Shown: in pieces, positions 36,145-47,100 of the stretch | Layout of the letters: the number at the start of each line of letters is the position of its first letter | Numbering within the stretch: position 1 is the first letter of the stretch | NCBI RefSeq assembly: GCF_002951615.1 | Contig: NZ_CP019062.1 | Location: forward strand, 1,550,001 to 1,614,000 | Length of the DNA stretch: 64,000 nt | Source: Rahnella sikkimica | GTDB taxonomy: Bacteria; Pseudomonadota; Gammaproteobacteria; Enterobacterales; Enterobacteriaceae | Direction: 5' to 3' | Position numbers and translations under genes: made by a program | The notes under the pieces: model-generated | Told to the model about the DNA's origin: nothing | Databases searched by the model: none | The model's input: only the letters and a program-made list of their open reading frames with translations

Positions 36145-36273
36145 TTTTTTTGCGTGAAACTTCGCAATCCCTTCTCTTTTCGTTTTCACTCCCAAAAAAA
36201 ATGCAGTTGCCCCCGCTATGCTCTTTCGAGCCACAGGTAACAACTCATCTCTTAATTTCAACCCGTCAGATAA

Positions 36274-36588
36274 TCACACCGACATGTTCATCACATCCTG
36301 ATACGCCGCCACCAGTTTATTTCTCACCTGAACACCCAGTTGCAGTGAAATCGATGATTTTTGCAAATCGACCATGACGTCGTTCAGGCTCACGCCGGGA
36401 ACGCCCATCTCCAGCTTCTCAGATTCCAGTTTCGCGTTGTTTTGCGTTTCGCTGATTTTGCCTAAAGCGGCTTTCAGTTCGCTGGCAAAACCGGCTTCTG
36501 AGGTCGTATCTGTCTGAGGGGTTGCGCCTGCCTTGATGGCAGTGGCCTGCATCTGTTGTAAAACGCTCTCAATGCCTTGAATTGACAT
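36274..36588 (-). CDS. fliE: Flagellar hook-basal body complex protein FliE
   Basis: A 104-residue protein that joins the MS ring to the proximal rod and is needed for export of rod proteins. The start at 36588 (MSIQGIESVLQQMQATAI) matches E. coli FliE in length; the longer frame to 36645 lacks support. The C-terminal block GVSLNDVMVDLQKSSISLQL, then QVRNKLVAAYQDVM, is diagnostic. It is divergent from fliF across about 280 bases, the standard arrangement. Confidence 0.95.
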   Translation of the reverse strand: MSIQGIESVLQQMQATAIKAGATPQTDTTSEAGFASELKAALGKISETQNNAKLESEKLEMGVPGVSLNDVMVDLQKSSISLQLGVQVRNKLVAAYQDVMNMSV

Positions 36589-36869
36589 GCTTTCTCCGCT
36601 TAATGCTGTGTCGATGAACAAAACGCTTCTTTCATGGAATGACACCCTATCACATCAGTTTTTTCCTAAACGCGGTAATTGAACCTAAAAACCATGGCTT
36701 ATCGGGCCATTAACTTTGCCTTTGGCGGCAAATAATGGCTCACGTAGAAAATAGGCCTGCCTGTAGGGAGGACTGAAAAATGTCACGCTTCACGATTGCG
36801 CACTTGGGAGTCTGTTTTGTTAAGAGACAACATGAACACCACCATTCAACAGCTAAATAGGGATCTTGT

Positions 36870-38588
36870 ATGAGTTCCGCAATAGCCGGCGCAGAAACCC
36901 CTGGAAGCGGTTTAACTGCGTTGCTTAATCGCCTGCGCGCCAACCCAAAAATTCCTATCGCCATTGCTGCAGCTGCGGCTCTGGCTATTGTTGTTGTCAT
37001 GATGCTGTGGGCAAAACAGCCCACCTATAAGGTGCTCTTTAGCAATCTCGGCGATCAGGACGGCGGTGCCATCGTCACCCAGCTGACGCAGATGAATATC
37101 CCTTATCAGTTTTCTGAGAACGGCGCAGCCCTGTTAATCCCGGCCGATAAAGTCTATGAAACACGTCTGAAACTGGCCTCCGCCGGTTTACCGAAAGGCG
37201 GCGCAGTCGGCTTTGAGCTGATGGATCAGGAAAAATTCGGCATCAGCCAGTTCAGCGAGCAGATTAACTATCAGCGCGCGCTGGAAGGTGAACTCTCCCG
37301 CACCATCGAAACACTGGGCCCGGTCGGCAGCGCCCGCGTCCATTTAGCCATTCCAAAACCTTCCTTATTTGTTCGCGAACAGAAAAACCCCTCCGCCTCC
37401 GTGACCCTGAATTTACAACCGGGTCGTGCGCTGGATGACGGTCAGATCAACGCCATCGTTTATATGGTGTCGAGCAGCGTGTCGGGTTTGCCACCCGCCA
37501 ACGTCACCGTGGTCGATCAGAGCGGACATTTGCTCACGCAGTCGGACAACAACGGCCGTGACCTGAATGCTTCTCAGCTGAAATATGCCAATGAAGTGGA
37601 AGGCCGCCTGCAACGTCGTATCGAATCTATCCTGCAACCGGTTGTGGGCAACGGTAACGTTCACGCGCAAATCACCGCGCAAATCGATTACGCCAGCCGC
37701 GAACAGACTGACGAGAATTACCAGCCAAACGGCACGCCGGAAAAAGCGGCTGTCCGTTCACGCCAGCTGAGCACCAGTGACCAGATTGGCGGTTCTGCCG
37801 TCGGCGGCGTACCGGGTGCATTGAGTAACCAGCCTGCTCCGGCTGCGACCGCACCGGTCACTAACCCGCCAGCGGCGAATAACGCCAACGGGGCTCAGAA
37901 TCAGGCCGGTAACAACGCGCAGAATGCCACTCAGAACAACACGGCGAACCGTTCAAGCGTTCCGTCGAACAGCCGTCGTGATGAAACCACCAACTATGAA
38001 GTTGACCGCACCATTACCCACACCCAGCACAGCGCGGGCGCAGTACAACGCCTGTCTGCGGCGGTGGTCGTCAACTATCAGGTCGGGACAGATGGTAAAG
38101 CGAAGCCGCTGACCGACGAGCAGCTGAAGAAAATTGATGATCTGGTTCGTGAAGCCATGGGCTTCTCACAGGAACGTGGCGATACGCTGAACGTGGTGAA
38201 TACACCGTTCAACGAAGCGGCTGACGAGTCCGGTGAGCTGCCGTTCTGGAAACAACAGGCGTTCTTCGATCAGTTACTCAACGCAGGTCGCTGGTTACTG
38301 GTGCTGATTGTTGCCTGGATACTGTGGCGCAAGATGGTTCGTCCGATGCTGCGCAAACAGCAGGCAGAGAAAGATGCCGCTGCCGCCGCGGCAATCGCAG
38401 CCGCCATGCCTCAGCCTGAAGGCAGCAAGCCGGTCAAACTCAGCAACGACGAGCTGGAAAAACGTAAGCGTTCTCAACAGCGTGTCAGCGTCGAAGTACA
38501 GACCCAACGTGTTCAGGAGCTGGCCGATAAGGATCCACGTATCGTCGCCCTGGTTATCCGCCAATGGATGAGTACCGAACAATCATGA
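36870..38588 (+). CDS. fliF: Flagellar M-ring protein FliF
   Basis: A 572-residue inner-membrane protein that forms the MS ring, the base of the flagellum. The N-terminal helix (about 29-50, [20 protein letters not shown]) is followed by the periplasmic ring domains ([19 protein letters not shown] and after), an Asn/Ala/Gln-rich linker (about 325-370), and a second transmembrane helix near 475. The cytoplasmic tail binds FliG. It is the first gene of the fliF-fliR cluster. Its stop overlaps the fliG start by four bases. Confidence 0.97.
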   Translation: MSSAIAGAETPGSGLTALLNRLRANPKIPIAIAAAAALAIVVVMMLWAKQPTYKVLFSNLGDQDGGAIVTQLTQMNIPYQFSENGAALLIPADKVYETRLKLASAGLPKGGAVGFELMDQEKFGISQFSEQINYQRALEGELSRTIETLGPVGSARVHLAIPKPSLFVREQKNPSASVTLNLQPGRALDDGQINAIVYMVSSSVSGLPPANVTVVDQSGHLLTQSDNNGRDLNASQLKYANEVEGRLQRRIESILQPVVGNGNVHAQITAQIDYASREQTDENYQPNGTPEKAAVRSRQLSTSDQIGGSAVGGVPGALSNQPAPAATAPVTNPPAANNANGAQNQAGNNAQNATQNNTANRSSVPSNSRRDETTNYEVDRTITHTQHSAGAVQRLSAAVVVNYQVGTDGKAKPLTDEQLKKIDDLVREAMGFSQERGDTLNVVNTPFNEAADESGELPFWKQQAFFDQLLNAGRWLLVLIVAWILWRKMVRPMLRKQQAEKDAAAAAAIAAAMPQPEGSKPVKLSNDELEKRKRSQQRVSVEVQTQRVQELADKDPRIVALVIRQWMSTEQS

Positions 38589-39577
38589 CTATGACCGGAA
38601 CCGAAAAAAGCGCCATTTTGATGATCACGTTGGGTGAAGACCGCGCGGTGGAGGTGTTCAAGCACCTCTCCCCCCGCGAGGTTCAGCAAATCAGTGGCGC
38701 GATGGCGAATATCCATCAGATTTCTAACAAGCAGCTGGCGGAAGTGCTGAACGAGTTTGAGGACGAGTCAGAGCAGTACGCCGCCCTGAGCGTCAATACC
38801 AGCGAATACCTGCGTGCGGTGCTGACCAAAGCGCTGGGCGAAGAACGTGCCTCCAGTTTGCTGGAAGACATTCTGGAATCGCGCGAAAGCACCAGCGGCA
38901 TGGAAACGCTCAACTTCATGGAACCGCAGCTGGCGGCCGATCTTATCCGCGACGAACATCCGCAGATTATCGCCACCATTCTGGTCCATCTCAAACGCGG
39001 TCAGGCTGCCGATATTCTGGCCCTGTTCGACGAGCGTCTGCGCAACGACGTGATGCTGCGTATCGCCACCTTCGGCGGTGTCCAGCCGGCGGCGCTGGCG
39101 GAACTGACCGAAGTGCTGAACAACCTGCTCGACGGCCAGAACCTCAAGCGCGCGAAGATGGGCGGTGTTCGTACTGCGGCGGAAATCATCAACCTGATGA
39201 AAACGCAACAGGAAGAAGCGGTTATCGAAGCGGTTCGTGGTTACGACGGCGAGCTGGCACAGAAAATTATCGACGAGATGTTCCTGTTCGAAAACCTGGT
39301 GGACGTGGACGATCGCAGCATCCAGCGCCTATTGCAGGAAGTCGAAGGCGAATCGTTACTGGTGGCATTGAAAGGTGCGGAACAGCCACTGCGCGACAAG
39401 TTCCTGCGCAACATGTCCCAGCGTGCGGCGGATATCCTGCGCGACGACCTGGCAAACCGCGGGCCGTTGCGTATGTCTCTGGTCGAAAACGAACAGAAAG
39501 CGATTCTGCAAACGGTTCGCCGCTTAGCAGAATCCGGCGAAATGATGGTTGGCGGCGGCGAGGATTCCTATGTCTGA
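38585..39577 (+). CDS. fliG: Flagellar motor switch protein FliG
   Basis: A 330-residue protein of the switch complex that couples the stator to rotation. The start at 38585 ([19 protein letters not shown]) overlaps the fliF stop (ATGA). The [10 protein letters not shown] motif in the middle domain and the charged torque helix region near the C-terminus ([20 protein letters not shown], then [18 protein letters not shown]) are conserved. It binds FliF at the N-terminus and FliM in the middle. Confidence 0.97.
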   Translation: MTMTGTEKSAILMITLGEDRAVEVFKHLSPREVQQISGAMANIHQISNKQLAEVLNEFEDESEQYAALSVNTSEYLRAVLTKALGEERASSLLEDILESRESTSGMETLNFMEPQLAADLIRDEHPQIIATILVHLKRGQAADILALFDERLRNDVMLRIATFGGVQPAALAELTEVLNNLLDGQNLKRAKMGGVRTAAEIINLMKTQQEEAVIEAVRGYDGELAQKIIDEMFLFENLVDVDDRSIQRLLQEVEGESLLVALKGAEQPLRDKFLRNMSQRAADILRDDLANRGPLRMSLVENEQKAILQTVRRLAESGEMMVGGGEDSYV

Positions 39578-40340
39578 TAATCCGATGTCCGATAACCCTG
39601 CGCCGGAAAAGAAAACCGCTGAAGAGCGTAATGCCGAACGCATCAACGCCCTGCCGTGGCAGCGCTGGAGACCGGGCGATCTGGCCGTACCGGTGTTCAC
39701 TAAGCCTGACGAGCCTTTGCTGGCCGAAGGCGAAGAAGAGCATGACGACGGCCTGCCAAAGCTTCAGGTGGATCAGAATGAATTGCTGAATCTGCAACGT
39801 CGCGCTGAACAGCAGGGTTTCCAGCAAGGTCTTGAAGCCGGGCAAAAACAGGGTTACGCCGCCGGTTTTCAGCAGGGTCAGGAAGCCGGGCACCAGCAGG
39901 GTTTGCTGGAAGGCCAGCAACAGCAGGCCGTGCTGACCGAACACTGGCAGCAGATGGTGTCCGATTTCCAGCAAACGCTGGACGCGCTGGACAGCGTGAT
40001 CGCCTCGCGTCTGATGCAGATGGCGCTGACGGCAGCCAAACAAATTATCGGGCAGGCACCGATTTGTGACGGTTCTGCCCTGCTCAACCAGATTCAACAG
40101 CTGATTCAGCAGGAACCGATGTTCAAGGGCAAACCGCAGTTGCGCGTTAACCCGGCAGATTTCGAGCGTGTCGAACAGCAGTTGGGGTCAACCCTGAGCA
40201 TGAACGGCTGGCGTCTGCTGGCCGACAGCCAGATCCATGCCGGTGGCTGTAAAGTCAGCGCGGAAGATGGCGATATGGATGCGTCGCTGGCGACACGCTG
40301 GCATGAGCTGTGCCGCCTTGCCGCGCCGGGAGATCTCTGA
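39570..40340 (+). CDS. fliH: Flagellar assembly protein FliH
   Basis: A 256-residue cytoplasmic regulator that binds the export ATPase FliI. The start at 39570 overlaps fliG; the first ten residues are a near-perfect duplication ([10 protein letters not shown]), so ATG 39585 is an alternative. The middle has the family's glycine-repeat and Gln-rich helix ([20 protein letters not shown]). The C-terminal domain (about 130-256) includes the [19 protein letters not shown] block. Stop and fliI start overlap (TGATGA). Confidence 0.94.
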   Translation: MSDNPMSDNPAPEKKTAEERNAERINALPWQRWRPGDLAVPVFTKPDEPLLAEGEEEHDDGLPKLQVDQNELLNLQRRAEQQGFQQGLEAGQKQGYAAGFQQGQEAGHQQGLLEGQQQQAVLTEHWQQMVSDFQQTLDALDSVIASRLMQMALTAAKQIIGQAPICDGSALLNQIQQLIQQEPMFKGKPQLRVNPADFERVEQQLGSTLSMNGWRLLADSQIHAGGCKVSAEDGDMDASLATRWHELCRLAAPGDL

Positions 40341-41704
40341 TGACAGCCCGCCTGAGCCGCCTGCTGAAAACGCTGGATGATGCGGAAAAACGCATGGCCC
40401 GCACGCCGTCCGTTCGCCGTTACGGGCGTCTGACGCGTGCGACAGGTCTGGTGCTGGAAGCCACCGGATTGCAGTTACCGCTGGGTGCGACCTGTCTGAT
40501 TGAACGCCACGACGGCCCGGTGGTGCAGGAAGTCGAAAGTGAAGTGGTCGGTTTTAACGGCCAGAGCCTGTTTCTGATGCCGCTGGAAGAAGTCGAAGGG
40601 ATTCTGCCGGGCGCGCGGGTGTATGCCCGGATTGCCGCCGACGGCCAGACCGCCGGTAAACAACTTCCGCTCGGCCCGCAGTTGCTCGGTCGCGTGCTCG
40701 ACGGCAGCGCCAAACCGCTCGACGGTTTACCGCCGCCGGACACCGGCTACCGCGCCGCGCTGATCACGCCGCCGTTTAACCCGCTGCAGCGTACACCGAT
40801 TACCGACGTTCTGGACGTCGGCGTGCGCGCGATTAACGCCCTGCTCACCGTCGGACGCGGCCAGCGTATGGGTCTGTTCGCCGGTTCCGGCGTCGGTAAA
40901 TCCGTACTGCTCGGCATGATGGCGCGCTACACCAAAGCCGACGTGATTGTGGTCGGGCTGATTGGTGAGCGTGGTCGTGAAGTTAAAGATTTTATCGAAA
41001 ACATTTTAGGTGATGAAGGTCGCGCCCGTTCGGTGGTTATCGCCGCGCCCGCTGACGTTTCGCCCCTTCTGCGTATGCAGGGTGCCGCGTATGCCACGCG
41101 TATCGCCGAAGATTTCCGCGATCGCGGTCAGCATGTTTTGCTGATCATGGATTCCCTGACCCGTTATGCCATGGCACAGCGTGAAATCGCACTGGCTATC
41201 GGCGAACCGCCCGCGACCAAAGGTTATCCGCCTTCCGTGTTTGCCAAATTACCTGCCCTGGTCGAACGCGCCGGGAACGGCATCACCGGCGGCGGCTCTG
41301 TCACTGCATTTTATACCGTGCTGACCGAGGGCGATGACCAGCAGGATCCTATCGCCGACTCCGCGCGCGCCATCCTCGACGGCCACGTGGTGCTGTCACG
41401 CCGTTTAGCGGAATCCGGTCATTATCCGGCCATCGATATTGAAGCATCAATCAGCCGTGCAATGACATCGCTGATCGACGACGCCCAGTACGGGCGGGTA
41501 CGTAATTTCAAACAACTGTTGTCCAGCTACCAGCGCAACCGTGATTTGGTCAGCGTCGGCGCCTACGCCGCTGGCAGCGACCCGATGTTGGATCGCGCCA
41601 TCAGGCTGTATCCGCAAATGGAGAATTTCCTCCAGCAGGACATCCTGGAACGCAGCACTTACGAAGACGCCTGTCTGGAACTCAATATGTTGTTCCCTGG
41701 GTAA
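40340..41704 (+). CDS. fliI: Flagellum-specific ATP synthase FliI
   Basis: A 454-residue ATPase of the flagellar export apparatus, related to the F1 beta subunit. Walker A GSGVGKS is at 182-188, and Walker B lies in [20 protein letters not shown]. The family block [20 protein letters not shown] and the C-terminal helices follow. The ATG at 40340 overlaps the fliH stop, so the two are translated together; FliH and FliI form a complex that feeds substrates to the gate. Confidence 0.97.
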   Translation: MTARLSRLLKTLDDAEKRMARTPSVRRYGRLTRATGLVLEATGLQLPLGATCLIERHDGPVVQEVESEVVGFNGQSLFLMPLEEVEGILPGARVYARIAADGQTAGKQLPLGPQLLGRVLDGSAKPLDGLPPPDTGYRAALITPPFNPLQRTPITDVLDVGVRAINALLTVGRGQRMGLFAGSGVGKSVLLGMMARYTKADVIVVGLIGERGREVKDFIENILGDEGRARSVVIAAPADVSPLLRMQGAAYATRIAEDFRDRGQHVLLIMDSLTRYAMAQREIALAIGEPPATKGYPPSVFAKLPALVERAGNGITGGGSVTAFYTVLTEGDDQQDPIADSARAILDGHVVLSRRLAESGHYPAIDIEASISRAMTSLIDDAQYGRVRNFKQLLSSYQRNRDLVSVGAYAAGSDPMLDRAIRLYPQMENFLQQDILERSTYEDACLELNMLFPG

Positions 41705-41723
41705 ATAACTGAAGGAGTGTGGA

Positions 41724-42170
41724 ATGGAAAACTCATCGCCATTAATTACTCTGTGTTCTCTGGCGCAAAAGGCGCTGGATCAGGCGACTAACAATTTAGG
41801 CAAGATCAGGCAGTCGCATAATCAGGCTGAAGAGCAGCTCACGATGCTGCTCAACTATCAGCGTGAATATCGCGAAAAGCTCAATACGACCATGACCGGC
41901 GGAATTGCGGCGAACACGTGGCAGAACTACCAGCAGTTTATCGGCACGCTGGAAGTCGCCATTGACCAGCATCGCAAACAATTACAACAGTGGGATCAGC
42001 GGCTGAATGCCGCCGTTCACCAGTGGCAGGAAAAGCAACAGCGGCTGAATGCTTATCAGACTCTGCAATCGCGTGCCAGCGAACAGCAACGTTCACTGGA
42101 AAACAAGATTGATCAAAAACAGAACGATGAGTTCGCCCAGCGCAGCGCACACAGGAAGAAAAATCCATGA
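41724..42170 (+). CDS. fliJ: Flagellar export protein FliJ
   Basis: A 148-residue protein predicted to be almost all coiled coil, rich in Gln, Lys and Glu. FliJ is the central stalk-like partner of the FliI ring and links it to FlhA. The ATG has AAGGAG six bases upstream. The product carries AQKALDQATNNLGKIRQS near the start. Its stop overlaps the fliK start (ATGA). Sequence conservation is low in this family, so position adds weight. Confidence 0.92.
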   Translation: MENSSPLITLCSLAQKALDQATNNLGKIRQSHNQAEEQLTMLLNYQREYREKLNTTMTGGIAANTWQNYQQFIGTLEVAIDQHRKQLQQWDQRLNAAVHQWQEKQQRLNAYQTLQSRASEQQRSLENKIDQKQNDEFAQRSAHRKKNP

Positions 42171-43555
42171 ATCTGAATATTTTGCCTGCTGCCGTCACCA
42201 CGGCAAAGACGACCACGAGCGCGGCCTTCGGCAGTTCATCGGCGGCAAGTTCTGCGGCGTCTGACGTCACTGCGATCGGCGAGACGACCGCGTCATCCCC
42301 TGCGGATTTTGCCAGCCAGCTCGAAGCGCAGCTGGGGTCGAAACTCGATCCGAAACTCACCAGCACACTGGCGAAACTCGGGCAGCAGATCAGCGCTAAA
42401 GGTGAAGCGGTTGATAAGGACACGCTGACGCAGGCGGTGACCACCGGCGAAAAAGACGGCAGCCTGATGCTCGATGACAGTGATCTGAGCAAAATGATCG
42501 CCGCCATCCAGATCTTGCCGACCGGCAGCCTGAAGGGAACCAGTGCGACATCTGCCAAAGACACCGCACTGAGCGATAAAGATAAAGACACGGATCCTGC
42601 GGATGCCAGCATTCAGGCGCTGTTCGCACAACTGGCGGTACAGCAACAGCCTGCACAGCAGATTCAGACGGTGACGGCAGCCGCCACGCAGACGATCAGC
42701 GATGACACCACGCGCGCGCAGAACGCCAGCGCCCTGCTTTCCGGCCTGAACGCGACGGCGTCGTCCCTGCTGACCGGCGACGGTAAAACGGCCGCCGTGA
42801 CCGATACCGATTCCAAAGCCGCGGCCGCCGCATCGGGCAATGCCACAACCGCATCGTCACAGCACGCCGCCAGCAGTAAAAGTACGGCATCCGCCAATGC
42901 CGCTGATTTCAGCAGCGCACTGGCGTCAATGAGCGCGGCTGCAAACAGCACCGCCGCCGTTCAGCAAAATGACAGCCGCACGCTCGACAGCAATTCCACG
43001 GCATTAAATCAGCTCAATACCGCCGCCGTGGCCGTGTCTTCGGCCCCGGTTTCCACCACGCCGACCACCACCACCGTCGTCACCGCGCCCTCCACGCCAT
43101 TACTGAATGCGCAGCTGGGGACGCCGGAATGGCAACAACAGCTCGGTCAGCAGGTGATGATGTTTAACCGTCAGGGACAACAGACGGCGCAGTTACGTCT
43201 GCATCCAGATGATTTGGGTTCGATCCAGATCAGCATGAAGATTGAGAACAATCAGGCGCAACTGCATTTTGTGTCCGGCCACAGTGGCGTTCGTTCCGCC
43301 ATTGAAGCCGCCATGCCAGAGCTGAAATCCGCACTGGCCGACAGCGGCATCAGCCTCGGGCAAAGCAGCGTCGGCAGTGACAGTTCGCAATGGCAGCAGG
43401 CTCAGCAGCAAAGCTCGCAGTCGGGCACAAAGCAGGGTGACGCATCAAGCTGGGCGGCCTTCAATGCTGGCAGCAATTCCGCCGACGCCCTGCCGGTTCC
43501 GGCGTCTATCGCTCAAAGGATTAGCGGAAATAACAGCGTGGATATCTTTGCGTAA
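42167..43555 (+). CDS. fliK: Flagellar hook-length control protein FliK
   Basis: A 462-residue secreted ruler protein. The N-terminal two thirds are low-complexity (Ala, Ser, Thr, Asp, Gln) and probably extended. The C-terminal domain (about 315-405) has the conserved FliK core: LGTPEWQQQLGQQVMMFNRQ, then TAQLRLHPDDLGSIQISMKI. It measures hook length and switches export from hook to filament proteins by acting on FlhB. It ends the first block of the cluster, with about 210 bases before fliL. Confidence 0.95.
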   Translation: MNLNILPAAVTTAKTTTSAAFGSSSAASSAASDVTAIGETTASSPADFASQLEAQLGSKLDPKLTSTLAKLGQQISAKGEAVDKDTLTQAVTTGEKDGSLMLDDSDLSKMIAAIQILPTGSLKGTSATSAKDTALSDKDKDTDPADASIQALFAQLAVQQQPAQQIQTVTAAATQTISDDTTRAQNASALLSGLNATASSLLTGDGKTAAVTDTDSKAAAAASGNATTASSQHAASSKSTASANAADFSSALASMSAAANSTAAVQQNDSRTLDSNSTALNQLNTAAVAVSSAPVSTTPTTTTVVTAPSTPLLNAQLGTPEWQQQLGQQVMMFNRQGQQTAQLRLHPDDLGSIQISMKIENNQAQLHFVSGHSGVRSAIEAAMPELKSALADSGISLGQSSVGSDSSQWQQAQQQSSQSGTKQGDASSWAAFNAGSNSADALPVPASIAQRISGNNSVDIFA

Positions 43556-43769
43556 CGTTTTTGAGTTGCGTAAAACCTCGCAAAATTGTTTCAGATAATT
43601 GCTGACGGTCAGTTCTCCCTTAATTCAAACGGCAGAGCTAACCTTATTTACCCCGCCTATTCTGACTATTGAACAACAGGATAAGCGGGATAATCATTCT
43701 CAGAATTGACTCAGCAGTCCGGTGCTCCTCACACCTGTCTGCTCATACTTACAGGAAATCGCCTCATCC

Positions 43770-44270
43770 ATGTCTGACTCTGCTCTCACGGCGTCGCGTA
43801 AGAAAAAAAAGCGGCCGTTAATGATGATTCTGCTGTTACTCATTACCCTTGGAGCCTGTGGTGCGGCCGGTTACGCCTGGTGGATGATGCACAAACAGCA
43901 GCCTGCGAACGGTAGCGCGGCTGAAGTGAAGAAAAGTGAGCCGCCTGCGGCACCGATCTTCCTGGCACTGGATACCTTTACCGTTAACCTGCAAACGCCG
44001 GATAACGACCCTGACCGCGTGCTGTACATCGGCCTGACCCTGCGTCTGCCGGATGAACAGAATCGGGCTACCCTTACCGAATACCTGCCTGAAGTTCGCA
44101 GCCGCCTGTTGTTGCTCTTGTCCCGCCAGAAGACCGGCGATCTCGCCAACGAAGCCGGTAAGCAACAACTGGTGCAGGAGATCAAACAGGTTCTGGATGC
44201 ACCACTGGTCAAAGGTCAGCCTCCTCAGGTGATCAACGACGTGCTTTTCACTGCTTTCATACTGCGATAA
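43770..44270 (+). CDS. fliL: Flagellar basal body-associated protein FliL
   Basis: A 166-residue single-span inner-membrane protein beside the stator. The start at 43770 ([18 protein letters not shown]) is chosen by family length; the frame is open to 43722. A basic N-terminus leads to one transmembrane helix (about 18-37), then the periplasmic domain with [20 protein letters not shown] and the ending [10 protein letters not shown]. It supports torque and stator stability. fliM starts seven bases after the stop. Confidence 0.94.
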   Translation: MSDSALTASRKKKKRPLMMILLLLITLGACGAAGYAWWMMHKQQPANGSAAEVKKSEPPAAPIFLALDTFTVNLQTPDNDPDRVLYIGLTLRLPDEQNRATLTEYLPEVRSRLLLLLSRQKTGDLANEAGKQQLVQEIKQVLDAPLVKGQPPQVINDVLFTAFILR

Positions 44271-44277
44271 ACAAATT

Positions 44278-45294
44278 ATGGGCGACAGCATTCTTTCACA
44301 GGCCGAGATCGACGCACTGCTCAATGGCGACAGTGACAGCGCAGCCGATGCGGCAAGCGCTGCACAGGCCAAAGCGTCGGACGACGGTGTAAAACCTTTT
44401 GACCCCACGACGCAACGTCGCGTTGTGCGTGAGCGGTTGCAGGCGCTGGAAATCATCAACGAGCGTTTTGCCCGTCACTTCCGTATGGGGCTGTTTAACC
44501 TGTTGCGTCGCAGCCCGGACATCACGGTCGGGCCGATCAAAATCCAGCCTTACCATGACTTTGCCCGCAACCTGCCGGTGCCGACCAACCTGAACCTGAT
44601 CCACCTCAAACCATTACGTGGCACGGCGCTGTTTGTGTTCGCGCCAAGCCTGGTCTTTATTGCGGTGGATAACCTGTTTGGCGGTGATGGCCGTTTTCCG
44701 ACAAAAGTCGAAGGCCGCGAATTCACCCACACCGAACAGCGCGTGATCAAACGTATGCTGACGCTGGCGCTCGACGCCTACGAAGATGCGTGGAGCGGCG
44801 TTTACAAGCTGAGCGTGGAATATGTCCGTGCTGAATTGCAGATCAAGTTCACCAACATCACCTCTTCCCCGAACGATATCGTGGTCACCACGCCGTTCCA
44901 CGTGGAAATCGGTGCGCTGAGCGGTGATTTCAACATCTGTATTCCGTTCAGCATGATTGAACCGTTACGTGAGTTGCTGACCAATCCGCCGGTCGAGAAC
45001 TCGCGTCATGAAGAAAGTCAGTGGCGTGAAAACCTGGTGCATCAGGTTCAGCAATCTGAACTGGAACTGGTGGCGAATTTCGTTGAAATCCCGCTGCGTC
45101 TTTCTCAGATCCTGAAACTGCAACCGGGCGATGTTCTGCCGATTGAAAAACCGGATCGCCTGATTGCCCACGTCGACGGCGTTCCGGTACTGACCAGCCA
45201 GTACGGCACCCTAAACGAACAATACGCCCTGCGCGTTGAACATTTGATCAACCCAATTTTAAATTCTCTAGATGAGGAACAGCCCCATGAGTGA
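44278..45294 (+). CDS. fliM: Flagellar motor switch protein FliM
   Basis: A 338-residue switch protein that binds CheY-P to reverse rotation. The N-terminal CheY-binding peptide LSQAEIDALLNG is at 5-16. The central CheC-like domain includes the LVFIAVDNLFGGDGRFPTK and EFTHTEQRVIKRML blocks, and the C-terminal SpoA domain pairs with FliN. It overlaps fliN by eight bases. Confidence 0.97.
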   Translation: MGDSILSQAEIDALLNGDSDSAADAASAAQAKASDDGVKPFDPTTQRRVVRERLQALEIINERFARHFRMGLFNLLRRSPDITVGPIKIQPYHDFARNLPVPTNLNLIHLKPLRGTALFVFAPSLVFIAVDNLFGGDGRFPTKVEGREFTHTEQRVIKRMLTLALDAYEDAWSGVYKLSVEYVRAELQIKFTNITSSPNDIVVTTPFHVEIGALSGDFNICIPFSMIEPLRELLTNPPVENSRHEESQWRENLVHQVQQSELELVANFVEIPLRLSQILKLQPGDVLPIEKPDRLIAHVDGVPVLTSQYGTLNEQYALRVEHLINPILNSLDEEQPHE

Positions 45295-45703
45295 CACCAA
45301 TAAACCGTCTGACGCCGGATCGGATAACGTTGACGATTTATGGGCTGATGCGTTTAACGAACAACAATCTGCGGGCAGCGCCAAAGCGTCAACCGAGGGT
45401 GTTTTCGCCGCGCTGGGTGCCCAGGACGGAGCGGGCAGTTTGCAGGATATCGACATGATCCTCGATATTCCGGTGAAACTGACCGTGGAATTAGGCCGTA
45501 CCAAAATGACCATCAAAGAACTGCTGCGCCTGTCGCAGGGTTCTGTTGTCGCGCTCGATGGCCTGGCCGGTGAGCCGCTGGATATCCTCATCAACGGTTA
45601 TCTGATTGCGCAGGGTGAAGTCGTGGTTGTCGCCGACAAATACGGCGTACGTATCACCGACATCATCACGCCGTCCGAGCGTATGCGCCGGCTGAGCCGC
45701 TGA
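45287..45703 (+). CDS. fliN: Flagellar motor switch protein FliN
   Basis: A 138-residue C-ring protein. The start at 45287 (MSDTNKPSDAG) lies inside the end of fliM. The acidic N-terminal part is variable; the SpoA domain (about 55-138) carries ILDIPVKLTVELGRTKMTIK and LLRLSQGSVVALDGLAGEPL. FliN forms the lower C ring and docks FliH for export. Its last base overlaps fliO. Confidence 0.97.
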   Translation: MSDTNKPSDAGSDNVDDLWADAFNEQQSAGSAKASTEGVFAALGAQDGAGSLQDIDMILDIPVKLTVELGRTKMTIKELLRLSQGSVVALDGLAGEPLDILINGYLIAQGEVVVVADKYGVRITDIITPSERMRRLSR

Positions 45704-46140
45704 TGAGCCAGACTGCGGCTACGGATTCTCCGTACGTTCAGGGTGCGCAAACTCACGCCTCGACACAGGCTTTAGCGCCAGCATTGCCCGCCAGTTCTGT
45801 GCTGACACAGGTCAGTACTGTGCTTGGCGGCATTCTGTTGCTGATCCTGTGCATCGGCTGGGTGGCCAAACGCACCGGATTCGCGCCGCAGTCAAAAAAT
45901 AACAAACTGCTGAAAGTGACGGCCAGCGTTCAGGTAGGACGCAGCGAAAAAGTGGTGATCGTGGAAGTGGATAATACCTGGCTGGTGCTGGGCGTGACCG
46001 CACAAAACATCACCCCGCTGCATACACTGAGCGCGCCGCCGGCAGTGCAAACGCCGGATTCAGGCACTACAGACAGTCAGCCAGCGGATTTCCGTCAGCT
46101 GATGCAGAAAATGTTGAAACGTCCGGGAAAGCAGGCATGA
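45703..46140 (+). CDS. fliO: Flagellar protein FliO
   Basis: A 145-residue inner-membrane protein with one transmembrane helix (about 38-60, [18 protein letters not shown]) and a cytoplasmic domain ([20 protein letters not shown]). FliO helps assemble the FliP ring of the export gate and is not needed later. It starts within the fliN stop and overlaps fliP by four bases. Confidence 0.94.
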   Translation: MSQTAATDSPYVQGAQTHASTQALAPALPASSVLTQVSTVLGGILLLILCIGWVAKRTGFAPQSKNNKLLKVTASVQVGRSEKVVIVEVDNTWLVLGVTAQNITPLHTLSAPPAVQTPDSGTTDSQPADFRQLMQKMLKRPGKQA

Positions 46141-46937
46141 CCCAGTCCGCCGTGAACAAATTGATGAGATCCGCCTTTACCGCTGCCCGTCAGCGCCCTG
46201 TTCGCCTGTTCACCCGCCTGTGCCTGCCGTTGCTGCTCCTTATCAGCCCGGCCGCGTTCGCACAGTTGCCCGGTATTATCAGCCAGCAGTTGTCCAATGG
46301 TGCCCAGAACTGGTCGCTGCCGATTCAGACCCTGGTGTTCATCACCACGCTGACGCTGCTGCCCGCCATGTTGCTGATGTGTACCAGTTTCACCCGCATA
46401 ATTATCGTACTCGGCCTGCTGCGAAATGCGCTGGGTACGCCGTCCGCGCCGCCAAACCAGGTGCTTCTGGGGCTCGGGCTGTTTCTGACCTTTTTCGTGA
46501 TGGCACCGGTCTTCGACAAAATCTACAGCGACGCCTATCAGCCGTTTAGCGAAAACAAAATCACCATGCAGGATGCGATGGACAAAGGCGCTCAGCCGCT
46601 GCGCCAGTTCATGCTGCGCCAGACCCGTGAAAGCGACCTCGCGCTGTATGCCCGTCTGGCAAACATCCCGCCGCTGGCGGGCCCGGAAGCCGTACCGATG
46701 CGTATTCTGCTGCCTGCTTACGTCACCAGCGAGCTGAAGACGGCATTCCAGATTGGCTTCACCGTGTTCATTCCGTTCATGATTATCGATCTGGTGGTTG
46801 CCAGCGTGCTGATGGCGCTGGGCATGATGATGGTGCCACCGGCGACCATCTCACTCCCCTTCAAGCTGATGCTGTTTGTGCTCGTCGACGGCTGGCAACT
46901 GCTGCTCGGCTCACTGGCGCAGAGTTTTTACAGTTAA
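46137..46937 (+). CDS. fliP: Flagellar type III export gate protein FliP
   Basis: A 266-residue membrane protein forming, with FliQ and FliR, the export gate. It has a cleavable signal peptide (cut after AFA, about residue 42), unusual among gate proteins but normal for FliP, and four transmembrane segments. The blocks [20 protein letters not shown] and [20 protein letters not shown] are conserved. A 163-base spacer with a palindromic repeat separates it from fliQ, whereas the two usually lie a few bases apart. Confidence 0.96.
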   Translation: MTQSAVNKLMRSAFTAARQRPVRLFTRLCLPLLLLISPAAFAQLPGIISQQLSNGAQNWSLPIQTLVFITTLTLLPAMLLMCTSFTRIIIVLGLLRNALGTPSAPPNQVLLGLGLFLTFFVMAPVFDKIYSDAYQPFSENKITMQDAMDKGAQPLRQFMLRQTRESDLALYARLANIPPLAGPEAVPMRILLPAYVTSELKTAFQIGFTVFIPFMIIDLVVASVLMALGMMMVPPATISLPFKLMLFVLVDGWQLLLGSLAQSFYS

Positions 46938-46963
46938 TTCAGAATACCTCCTTTTCAGGAGGT

Positions 46964-47073
46964 CTTGCTCCTCCCACTGCGAAGGGGGAGGCCGGGAGGG
47001 GGTTTAGCAGGCAACGCCAGAGATGCCATTAATACCCCACCCCAACCCTCCCCTTCGCAGGGGAGGGAACTAA
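46964..47073. repeat. 110-base G/C-run palindromic repeat, copy B (fliP-fliQ spacer)
   Basis: The second copy of the repeat at 9513-9621. It shares the ends (CTTGCTCC... and ...CTTCGCAGGGGAGGGA) and the ATTAATACCCCACCCC core. The two halves can pair into a long imperfect hairpin. It sits between fliP and fliQ and must be transcribed with them unless it ends some transcripts. Confidence 0.8.
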
Positions 47074-47100
47074 ACCGTCTTCTTTTGTGAGAACTGTGAA

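Noticed and set aside
42293..42951. Open frames antisense to fliK
   Set aside because: They arise from the low-complexity Ala/Ser/Thr codons of fliK.
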